Positions 55,597-64,000 of a stretch of 64,000 bases of DNA are shown here, in pieces. A program made the position numbers and the translations under genes. A model generated the notes under the pieces. The model was not told where the DNA came from, did no database searches, and saw nothing but the letters and a program-made list of their open reading frames with translations. The first letter of the stretch is position 1. Each line of letters opens with the position of its first letter. Source of the stretch: Haemaphysalis longicornis (lineage: Eukaryota > Arthropoda > Arachnida > Ixodida > Ixodidae); contig CM023449.1 in assembly GCA_013339765.2 (NCBI GenBank), forward strand, positions 113,201,493-113,265,492, written 5' to 3'.

Positions 55597-56220
55597 TTGT
55601 ATAGCAGCCATATGTTTGTGTGTGGTCTCTATATTTTGTTTTCCCTCCATGCAAACCAATCCTTAACGTATCGTTGCCGTACGGCCACTCAATTCCTTCG
55701 GGTCCGGGTTACCCAGAAGGTGCTGTCGAACAAGTTAATCAACTGTGCGAAGGAGGCGCGCCATGAACGCGAAGCGGCGCCAAAGCAGGCCCAAAGCAGT
55801 CCGTGCCCAAAACTACCGTCGCCGAAGCAGACGACAGAGCCGACGGAATGCGTTCCGCCAACTCGCCCGCCGGCGCACGGGGAACGCCGGCCGCTTAGCC
55901 GCCGCCGGCCCATTCGCTGCGCCATCTACATTGTGCTCCGCGAGTTATGGACATTAAGAGCCCGCCGGAGAGAGCGAAGTCGGCGCTCCTGTTTATCTTG
56001 CTCCGTGCCCGAGGCGTTGTTTTGTCGAACGTCGCTAGAAAAAGATAATCTGGAGCATGTCAAGCACAGTCACCGGCCGAAGCACAACGTTGCATTTCAT
56101 CGAGAAGCGAACTCGTTTAGCACCACACACATAGCTTCGGTCGCCGGCCTGGCTGCAAGGCTTCGTTCGGACAATCAGCGATGTCGCGGTGATACAGCGC
56201 TGCGCGAGGGAGACCTGTAA
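55597..56220 (+). other. Unrecognised 207-codon frame in GC-rich DNA
   Basis: The longest + frame without transposon similarity in this half of the window lies here. Its composition is Arg/Pro/Ser-rich (RRRPIRCAIYIVLREL, RRRERSRRSC) and it overlaps a 78-codon minus frame and another + frame, all caused by high GC content. No domain, signal peptide or start context supports it. It is listed because the GC- and CpG-rich block 55740-56060 could be a promoter or first exon. Confidence 0.2.
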
Positions 56221-56339
56221 ATCACGCTACGTATTAGCAAATAACTTGGTCCATTAGAGGCAAATTACTGTCCACAGGAGAGTGAAACCCTGAAGGATCG
56301 TCGCGCTACTGGCCACCAAGTTGTAAACAAGGACATACG

Positions 56340-56512
56340 CAAGCCGCCTGGCTTACGCACGCTATTTTGCTGAAATAGCGTCCGCTCGTCCTACGTCCAC
56401 TGGATGCAAAATCCGGTTTAGCGTACGGCGCATGCGCAGTGCGAACGACGCAAAGAAATAGCGTTCCCCAAATCTTTCCATATGGCTGCGTACGCTATTC
56501 TAAAACTCCTAT
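56340..56512. repeat. MITE-like sequence sharing AGTTTTAGAATAGCGTACGC
   Basis: GCGTACGCTATTCTAAAACT at 56488-56507 is the inverse of the motif seen twice at 53.7 kb. A second CACGCTATTTTGCTGAAATAGCGT palindromic stretch lies at 56359-56382. It is probably one decayed element with internal palindromes, of unknown class. Confidence 0.35.
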
Positions 56513-56519
56513 CTCTAAT

Positions 56520-57895
56520 CACGAAAGAATCTGCTGTCTGACCTCTTTTAGAAAAAAACCGAAATAGCGAGTACAAATTTGTTCCCCATGAACACGGGGC
56601 AATACACATATACAATATTTTTTACATTCTCAATTGCTTTCTACTTGCGGGAAATTTAAAAAAAAATCTGTGCGGTAGCCAACGAACCGTTGTACCCTAT
56701 TCTTCGCTTCCATACTTCTTAATACGAAAGCGTCGGAAGTACGACAGAAAAGCGAGATCAATACAACGACCTTTCTTTTTTTTTTTTGCTTGGCGTACCT
56801 TGGTTCGTTACGCAAACCCCCAAAATCGTAAGAGTTCCATTTCACGTGCGCGGCTTTACACCGCAAACACGCTCAAAAAATTCAAATCCCTTTCATCGCA
56901 ACAGAGTGTGCAAACTGTGAATTTGCTTCGGCAAATATGCATACAATTCTTCCACAACTAGGAATACCCAACCTAGAAACAAAGTCCGCCACTTCTGGCT
57001 CGGAGACTACATAAGGGCGAAAAAATTCTTTGCCACAGGCTATCAAGTCCAGAATATTTTGATGTCTTTTAGAAATACATTGTTTTAAGAGGAATATACA
57101 TGAGCGCACATTTATCCTAATTGGAGCGGCTACTTTCGTGCGATACTTTTGCGGGGGCTGCTGCGGATCTTCCCAAAAATGTTCCAGTGTGCTGGTCTTT
57201 TCAAGTTGCTGACTTAACAGAGGCTCTCTCGGGTCGTGAGGTTTGTTAAAATTGCCATTTCAATAGAGACGGAGAGCCCAATAAATTGAAATATGTTACT
57301 CAAAGCCTTGTATTAAAGCCTGTTTTTATAGAGCGCTTTACTCCCCTATGCATTGATCTTGAAAGTTTCCAAAAACTATTTTTTTGTCGGATGAACCTAA
57401 GCATAAAATAAACGACCTAAATATAGTTTTGCGGCGATTTCAATGTCCCTGTCTTCTATTTTAAACATGTTGTGTTAAAGTATAAAAGCTGCTAGAAGAT
57501 CGCCACTGCACTATTTTCAAGTGAGGAGATATTGTTTCCAAACTTTTCGCGGGGTCTGTTGCCAAATGCCATTGTTTGTCATATCTCAAAAAGTCGGTAT
57601 ATTTTGACTAACGGAGAAAATGTATATTCAACCTATTTCAATTTTTTTGCTTCTGTTAGTATTTTTTTGTGCATCTTTTTTATATTTTTTTTTGTTTTCC
57701 ACACGTGCGCATTTTTTGTGAGCTTTTATTCTGTTCGTTCCGTTTTCAGTTTCGAAATTTTTAACTTCAGAGAACAAAATTGTGGTCGCCCAGTCCGACG
57801 GCGGTACTGTTGCTGTAAATTCGTTTCCTCTACATACATTTCGGTCTGTGTTTTCTCTAACGTAAAACTGATTTACTTAGGCTCGTAATAAACAC
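56520..57895. other. No gene recognised
   Basis: AT-rich sequence with long T runs. The frame 57532-57888 (+) is Phe/Ser-rich because of T-rich composition. Nothing conserved is visible. Confidence 0.45.
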
Positions 57896-57929
57896 AAAAT
57901 GGTCCGAAACATAATTCTCGTATCTCCAA

Positions 57930-58461
57930 ATTTTAGGGCGCAGCCCTTTAGCCTCTGGTACCTGGGTTTTGCCGCGACGGTGGCGCGGGCGGTGGCGGGG
58001 GCGGCGTCCGTCTACATCTGCGTAAACGAGTGAGCGAACGAAGCAGCCAAGGCAGAAAGAAAACGTACAGGAACGTATGGCAAAAGTGTGAGGGGGGAGG
58101 TCGGAACACGCGGCTATGGCGTCATCTCTCTCACTCCCTATGCCCACACTTTCGGCATGTGTCGCCGCCAAAGAGTGCCCTCCCCATCGCACTTTCCGCA
58201 GCCGCTGTTCCGTTTGCTGCAAATTCGAACCACGTGACATTTACGCGGGTGGTTGAAATACGATTTACAAAGTTAACATGCACGACGGCGGCGGCGACGC
58301 GCTGCAAGATAACAGCAGACTAGCGCTTGTCGCTGTGCGTTCTCTGATCACGTGATCACTTCCTGAGACGCAGCAGATATGCCCCGTGTCCGAGAAAACT
58401 TCAGTTCGTTCTGAGCACAAATTTCGCATTAAGAAGTACAGTAATCACCAGTGCATTTTTC
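57930..58461 (-). repeat. Dispersed repeat G, copy 2
   Basis: Reverse complement homologue of 11281-11970. It lacks about 130-170 bp present in copy 1. TGATCACGTGATCA at 58348-58361 is a perfect palindrome in this copy only. Minus frame 57857-58240 is not conserved in copy 1. Confidence 0.65.
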
Positions 58462-58469
58462 TGTGCTGG

Positions 58470-59635
58470 CCTTTATGTCTGATACCTCATAGAATCATTT
58501 AAAGTCCGCCAAAAATACCAGCATAGTTTAGAGACGAAGTAAGACGTGTTGCGGAGACACGAGTCCAGCTGCTGTCGTTCTGCCAAAATTGTAGTGAACG
58601 GGATCGGGTTCAAAGGTTACCACAGAGCACCTAGGCGGTATATGACACTGGAGAATGCGACACATGTTATGATTGTGTTCGGTGCCCATGCTCACTTGCC
58701 TTTCTTGCTCACGACACTGAGATATCAGTACCTTTGTACAACTAAAACAACGAGCTTTACAATGACTAAACAACGGCTTTTGGTTCCTTTATCATGTTCA
58801 AATATTAATAATATTTAAAGAAAAGTGGGTAAATTGGAGCTCGTATGGTGCTTAAGCTCGTGTGCGCACAGAAGGGGCCGAGTGCGGCACCACGAACTCA
58901 AATGCGCGTGTAGCATGCGGATGAGAAAGTCCTCCGCTCCTGAATACAGAAAAGACCACAATGAAGAGTCTGGGGGTGTTTTTGTCTGTGTGCGTGTATA
59001 CGCGGGCCTCTATGTAGAACCCGTTTTAACGCACCGTCCAATAGAAAAAATCAGTTTGATTCTACTGTGCCAAGGTGCATGACCGGTGGAGCTGATTGGT
59101 TGACCATAAACTCCGGTTTAAACCGCGACATTGTGCTTGCGAAGCGTTCAGCGGGATTGTCGCCACACCGCCGTCTTGCGTTCCCCACCTCGCGGTATTC
59201 GAGGTCCAGAATCGCGCTTACGCTTGGCGTTTGCGTCTCGGCAGCCGTCGACAATTCCCATGCAGTGCATCCGCACCCATTGCCCCCTATACTTTTATGA
59301 GTAGGCTTCAATGTGCGACCGATAATGGGGGAAAGCCAGCTTACAAAAATTAGAAGTGGCTTAGCTCGGCTATGTCAGGATATACGTAGCGTGGACTAAG
59401 GTTCAGCTGGTTTTCTTAACTGTCTTGGTTGTCTAGGATTAGCAAGATTATCATGCTTCCTGCTGCTTCAACGAAACAAACACGGTGTACGCGTTATGTG
59501 ACACATGTATATTTGTCAAGCGGCTCCGGCGCGGCGTGACCAATCGCCCCACAGCTAAGCTGGTTCCACAGGCGCACGCCGGTGTTGCTGAGACACACGA
59601 GCCATCGGTTCCACACCCGGCCACCCCTCGCAGGA
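58470..59635. other. No gene recognised
   Basis: Several short frames, none with motifs. The block 59090-59300 is more GC-rich and could be an old repeat without a partner in the window. Confidence 0.45.
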
Positions 59636-59639
59636 TCAT

Positions 59640-59860
59640 CAAGTGGACCGGACCGCCACGTGCGGAACGGAGGCCGACAAAGACGCTAGGCGCCTGGCGT
59701 GTGCGAGAGATGACGGGCAGCGGGCAACGTCCTATGCGCCGTGTGACGTCACTGCTCCTCGCGTATGCGAAGCACGGCTCTACAGGAGCCACGCGAAACT
59801 GCTCAACGTCGGCCAGTGTAGCTCACGCTGCGAAACCAAACCTACACCAACCTTCATAAA
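59640..59860 (+). repeat. Dispersed repeat I, copy 2
   Basis: The part 59745-59850 matches the reverse complement of 36240-36345 (CTCCTCGCG, CACGGCTCTACAGGAGCC, GCGAAACTGCTCAACGTCG, CAGTGTAGCTCACGC). The remainder to the left shows weaker similarity. No ORF is conserved beyond a short stretch. Confidence 0.6.
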
Positions 59861-59869
59861 GTCGTCTTC

Positions 59870-61275
59870 ACTTGTTAACAAAAATCTGTTGCTGGAAAGA
59901 CATTTGTTCTCGGTGCAATATACGCCATCTTATATCAAAGTATGAAGTACCAGAGGTGGACGCGTGGCCAAAGGAAAGGGTGCGCCAAATTAAGCAGGAG
60001 GGAAGCGGCTTTTCTCGGTCTACGCAAGAAAAAAAAACGCGTGAGATCGCTCATAACAGCTCCATTGTAAATGATTCCTGATGTATCATTTGTGGGATCT
60101 GTAGGAATGTGTGTGCATCTCGCCCTTCCCTCACGCGGGGCTATGGCTCTTCCTGCAGATGTGCAACCATTGCTATGGCGATGCCGCAACATGGTGTTTC
60201 TCGCATTCACCTCGTACACCGAACTAACACTTTGCGTTTTTACCATCTGTATGGCCACGTTGCCTCCCATTAGCAGCGCACTGGCTGTCTGCCATGCCTC
60301 TTGCCGTTTAACAGTAAGTACCAGCATTTTATCGTCGCCATTCATATGCGGTCGCCACTTGCCAACTGCCGGCCATGCACTAGCGGGACGCATCATTTTG
60401 CAGTGCGTTCACGCGGTAACGAGGGCCGTATGCGATAGTATTGATTTCGCGTAACTCCTAGTCACGAGGCCATTAGCAGTGCTAACGCAGCGCTAGAACA
60501 CCCACTTCTCAGCTGACCTCATCCTCACCGAATGCAGTTTAGTGTTCTCAGTTCTTGTTGCACTCTGTGTCCGGAGATCGACGGTGCGAAATTTTGCCGA
60601 CGTGCACCGTCTATTGCTCACGCACTAAAAACTTCTAATGGCCTTTGCAGTACTTTAGCTTCTACTCAAGCTAAACACGTGCCGTACGCGGGTCATACTG
60701 ATCGCTCTTACAATCTGTCGAACATTCACGTGCGCAGAAATGTGGACCAAATACAGTTTATGTTTGGTGGTGCCAGCGCGGTTGAAGTTCTCCTCGATGC
60801 AAGGAAAGATGCATTATTTTCAAAAATAGCAGTTTTTACTGTTTTTTATACCATGTCTGGTAAATTTATATCATAGTTGAGGTAACTTCACTACGTTTTA
60901 CTGCCGGTATGTTTCATTCTCACAAATAAACTCATTCCTTGGTGAGACTCCAACGCCAATAGAGATCGCTTTCGATTATTAGTATCGAAACAAATTATTC
61001 ACAGAATTCAATTTTCTTAAGAAAAGGGATGCACACTTGTCCCAGTGTCTAAACATGTGAAGTTGACCAAGTCTTCGTATACACCACCAGCGGAGTTAGA
61101 GCAAAACGATTAAAGGACCAGCGCTTCAGCGGTTCACCGAGAAAATGTGACGACTCCGACATGCCCAATCAAGACTACAAAGCAAGTTTTTCTGGGGCAT
61201 AAATCACAGATGATGTGCTAAAAATGAGTTTCTCTTCTCTACAGCTTTGAAGGCCGAGAAAATGAGGCCTGCGTT
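59870..61275. other. No gene recognised
   Basis: Overlapping opposite frames 59935-60396 (-) and 60071-60454 (+), plus 60532-60876 (+), have no domain I recognise. AACAGTAAGTACC at 60309-60321 resembles a splice donor, so an exon here is conceivable but unproven. Confidence 0.35.
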
Positions 61276-61280
61276 GCATT

Positions 61281-61435
61281 AAAGGTTTTTAGGGATGAAG
61301 CCCCTAGGGGCTCGGGCTGTCTCGGGCTGTCGGCGTCTCCTGTCGTGGTGGTGTCATGCAGTCACGGTACCAAAACACCGAGACACTTATTTTCCAACAC
61401 CTCGCGCTAGAACGTAACGCGTACCTGAAGAAAGC
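61281..61435 (-). repeat. Single unit of the 5' tandem repeat plus GC block
   Basis: On the minus strand GCGTTACGTTCTAGCGCGAG, then AAGTGTCTCGGTGTTTTGGTAC, then a GC-rich block with GAGCCCCTAGGGGCTTCATCC. It reproduces the order found at 677-800. Here there is one unit and no LINE around it, so the unit plus block is a mobile or duplicated entity of its own. Confidence 0.7.
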
Positions 61436-61697
61436 TTTAAAAATGTAAAACGCGTACAAAATAAAATAACATGATTTAGGGATTTGTTGAACGCTCCCTG
61501 TCCGCTTCAGCAATCGTCAAGCACAAGCAGAAGTTATTTGTAGACGAGTTATAATTTGTTTAGACATTCTGACGGGTGAGTTGGTCTGAGATAATGGAAA
61601 TAAAATTTGCGCTAAAATTTGTGTTTCACTCAAGCACCCACCGGCTCTCGGCGCTAGGCCTGATCGGATCGGGTGGTCAGTCTAAGCAAGAAAAGGC

Positions 61698-61850
61698 ATA
61701 CTTACCTGGTTCTGGGGCCTCTTTCATCACCGAGGACGAGCCCCCAGGGCGAGGCGCCAGGATTGCTCTACGCTTGCATTTACCCCTACTACAACCCCAA
61801 ACTGGGACGGAGGGGGATGCAATTTGCTTAAATCCGTCCAACGCATGCGA
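61698..61850 (+). ncRNA. U1 snRNA-like sequence (degenerate copy)
   Basis: ATACTTACCTGG (61698-61709) is the exact conserved 5' end of U1 snRNA, which base-pairs with 5' splice sites. Further U1-like pieces follow in order. CCCAGGGCGAGGC (61743-61755) is typical of stem-loop II/III. CCAGGATTGC and ACCCCTACTACAACCCCAAAC recall the stem-loop III region. GATGCAATTTGC (61816-61827) sits where AATTTGTGG, the Sm site, is expected. Length to the Sm-like site (about 125 nt) fits U1. The Sm site and the last stem are imperfect, so a retropseudogene or divergent variant is more likely than a functional gene. No upstream PSE was identified. Confidence 0.6.
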
Positions 61851-61859
61851 GGGTGCCGC

Positions 61860-62925
61860 TGCCTCAAAAACACGCCATTTCTCCATTCACCGGCGATTCT
61901 CCGGCGCCCAATCAGCGCGCGCTGACTGGCAAGAAAGATATTTACAATCTTCGAATACACTTATATATTACATGGTTCGCCCCTACCGAGGTTTCACGGT
62001 AATTGAAGCGGCCCAGATTTTTGGGTTCCCCTGAATGGCACTTAATGGATGTGTTTATTCAGGTTTTGTATAGTCCCCCTAATCTCAGATTGCACAATGA
62101 TGTGATTATAAGTTAATTTCAATTTTGAGATGAAACCACTGGTTTGAGGCATACCAATTAAGGCGTTTCTCTCCATGCCAGTGTTACCCTGTACTTTACA
62201 AACTTTTCACAAACGATTTTACGTTACATACCCATTTCTTTGTCTGAAACGTGCCACAGTGCTTCGGGTGAACCTCTGTTAACGCAAACGGGAAAAAATT
62301 ACTGTTGGCCACATTACGACGAGTATAAATTGAAACACTTCGTGTCCCTCGTTTATTGGACAAAAGGAGGCTGTTTGTGGCTCAGTTTCATGCAAGAAGG
62401 CGCATTGATATTCGACGAAGGCTGACTGAACTCGATTCCTACTCATTGCACATTTTTGAGAAGAATGGCTCCAAATAGCTTTCTTTTTTTCATTTCATGT
62501 CATGAGTACCGTACACGTCGATTGCGCTGGGGTCAAACCAAAAAATCCCGCCATCTCCACGAAGTGGATGATTATGAGAGGGGCGAAGCACAAATGCTTA
62601 TCGGTAAAACCGTGAAACTTTCGCCCGCACATCATATAAAGACTCGACACGTCAAGCTTACCACCGCTCCGTTGACAAGCCCGTCGACGACGTCGATGCT
62701 TGCGGCGATCATGTAGGCCTTGTTTAGGACGATGAGAATCTCCATGAGTAAGTTGGCGAATTCGGTGTGCGACATTTTAGCCACCTTGGCCGTCGCCTTC
62801 TCCAGACCGTCTTGTGTCGCGTACCCCGGTACGTGTCTTGAGCTCGCAGGCGACGAATGACAACCTCTTCTTCTTCCTGTCCTTCTTGTTGGGTAACAAC
62901 GAATGCGTTGAACGTTTTGACCTCT
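61860..62925. other. No gene recognised
   Basis: Short frames only. The strand-wise frames 62632-63060 (-) and 62456-62716 (+) overlap and have no motif. Confidence 0.45.
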
Positions 62926-62929
62926 TCGG

Positions 62930-63135
62930 CCAATCTTTGGTTGGCCAATCCCTAGGGGGATCCTACCAAAATTATCATCAATGTGCTGTGCCATATACAG
63001 CAGCAACGAGGGACTGGACAGGGCCCGAGCAACAGAAGCTTTGCCGCTCAAAATCATCACCCCTCAGCCTAACCTGGACGATCGTTGAACGCGAACCTTC
63101 CTCGAGATAGATTCTTTGTGATGGATTCGTGACAG
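62930..63135. repeat. Short dispersed repeat (CCAATCCCTAGGGG type), copy 2
   Basis: TTTGGTTGGCCAATCCCTAG, GGGGATCCTACCAAAATTATCATCA (62930-62985) matches 2690-2745. GATAGATTCTTTGTGATGGATTCG at 63106-63129 corresponds to GCTATCTCGTGATGGATTCTTTGG at 2674-2697, but order and spacing differ, indicating a local rearrangement. Confidence 0.55.
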
Positions 63136-63269
63136 ATGGATGGAATCCCACACTGAGAGTATGTCCTGTTGTTGAGGTAAACTCCACTTTTTTAGAATAC
63201 CCACAGCAACTCTCGGATGCGCAATCGGTAGGAATAACGTTTAGGTCTACGGCGTATGGCGGGCATCCG

Positions 63270-63490
63270 TACTTGCTGCTTGGCGTTCGCTTCAGCCTTA
63301 TCGAGATGGAGCGCTCGGATAAACGCTGTCTTCATAACGCAAGGGACCGAGGTTCGATTCTACCCACAAGAAGCGTTTTTTTCTTTTAAATCACTCACGA
63401 TCATTCATCATCACCGTCAGAGAAAGTTGGTAGTTTTGCAGGGCGTATCGGCGTACAATGGCATCAGTGAGGACACAAAAGCTTCGCTTT
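63270..63490 (+). mobile_element. Possible second tRNA-related SINE family
   Basis: A B-box-like GAGGTTCGATTCTACCC (63348-63364) lies 40-60 bp after ATGGAGCGCTCGGAT (A-box-like region). AAGAAGCGTTTTTTTCTTTT and ATCATTCATCATCACCGTCA follow, and AAAAGCTTCGCTTTAAAAG (63475-63493) closes it. The head differs from the other SINE family here. ATAAACGC/ATAACGC looks like a partial duplication. No second copy lies in the window. Confidence 0.35.
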
Positions 63491-63494
63491 AAAA

Positions 63495-64000
63495 GATTGT
63501 GCGCGTGTACAGCGTAGTGTCGACCAGTGTCATTTTTTCTTCCCCTCATTATAAAAGTGCTCCCGTCGGCTTATATTTGAGGGGAATCATCCTGGTGTCA
63601 TGAGATCAGCCCTACCCGAGAGTTTGACTCCCAGAGCGGCATAAGTCCACTGTTTCATCGCAAACCTAAGAAGGCATTTGCCCAGATTTTTTCAAGATTT
63701 TGCCAAGATTGCCAGGCGTTTGCGCACACACGTCCGCGGGGAAGAGGTACATAACCTTTTCCACGTGGGCCTGTGTGCGCCTCAGCGCTGGTGTATACGA
63801 ATCGAGGGCCCGAGTGAATGTAGGCCTATAAAAAACACGTATTCCTTGCCAGCCAAGCGAGACATCAGAAAAAGTGAACTCATTTCAATGTTACTCTTTG
63901 TTCCCGTTAAGCCGCGCCCATGTTAGGCAGCCTAAAGGTGATCATTGGCCAATGTCAGTCGGATGCTGAGGTCATTCGGGCCACATTTTTTTCCCCTGAA
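63495..64000. other. No gene recognised
   Basis: No motif was found in the terminal 500 bp. Frame 63678-63926 (+) is unremarkable. Confidence 0.4.

Noticed and set aside
55597..56220. 207-codon host protein
   Set aside because: GC-driven overlapping frames on both strands, no domain, Arg/Pro/Ser-biased composition and no start or splice context.
59935..60454. Opposed 153- and 127-codon frames as an exon
   Set aside because: Mutually antisense frames with no motif; a donor-like AGTAAGT alone is not evidence.

Overview
This window reads as nuclear DNA of an arthropod with a large, transposon-crowded genome. The retroelement proteins, the LINE 3' tails and a tRNA-derived SINE family resemble what is known from hard ticks (Ixodidae, probably a metastriate genus). 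That attribution is from recognition, not a database search. I found no intact host protein-coding gene. Every coding region I can name is a decayed transposable element, and most of the remainder looks like older repeats and unique intergenic or intronic DNA.

Layout. 1-2.4 kb: CR1/Jockey-like LINE on +, split by a 55-bp tandem array. 2.7-7.3 kb: three RNase H-bearing LINE 3' ends on -. 11.3-12.3 kb: a dispersed repeat and a LINE 3' UTR. 12.5-14.7 kb: the C-terminus of one LINE (-) beside a LINE (+) with RT thumb, RNase H and a CCHC motif, ending in a (CT)n tail. 16-17 kb: two hairpins and a probable Tigger/pogo transposase C-terminus. 21.4-26.4 kb: a dispersed repeat, a LINE (+) running from endonuclease to C-terminal zinc motif, and a LINE ORF1 remnant (-). 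27.2 kb: SINE. 27.9-29.8 kb: the best-preserved LINE reverse transcriptase here, with a mutated active site. 32.0-33.8 kb: CR1-like LINE on -. 36.1 kb: a 101-bp near-perfect palindrome, then a second SINE. 38.9-43.9 kb: a Ty3/gypsy element with matching LTRs, a possible nested TIR transposon, and a gag segment inverted relative to pol. 44.1 kb: SINE. 44.6-50.2 kb: an almost full-length LINE with ORF1 (zinc knuckles) and ORF2 (endonuclease, RT, RNase H, CCHC), broken by frameshifts and short tandem duplications. 50.6 kb: the cleanest SINE, with target-site duplication. 50.9-64 kb: LINE tails, second copies of several dispersed repeats and a degenerate U1 snRNA-like sequence at 61.7 kb.

The elements do not form a pathway. 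LINEs supply the retrotransposition machinery (ORF1 protein, AP-endonuclease, RT, RNase H), and SINEs normally borrow it. Several repeats occur twice in opposite orientation 15-60 kb apart, which could support ectopic recombination. I found no convincing new biological system. The most unusual items are the palindrome at 36.1 kb, the rearranged gypsy element with its nested insertion, the U1-like sequence, and recurrent 15-23 bp tandem duplications inside LINE copies.
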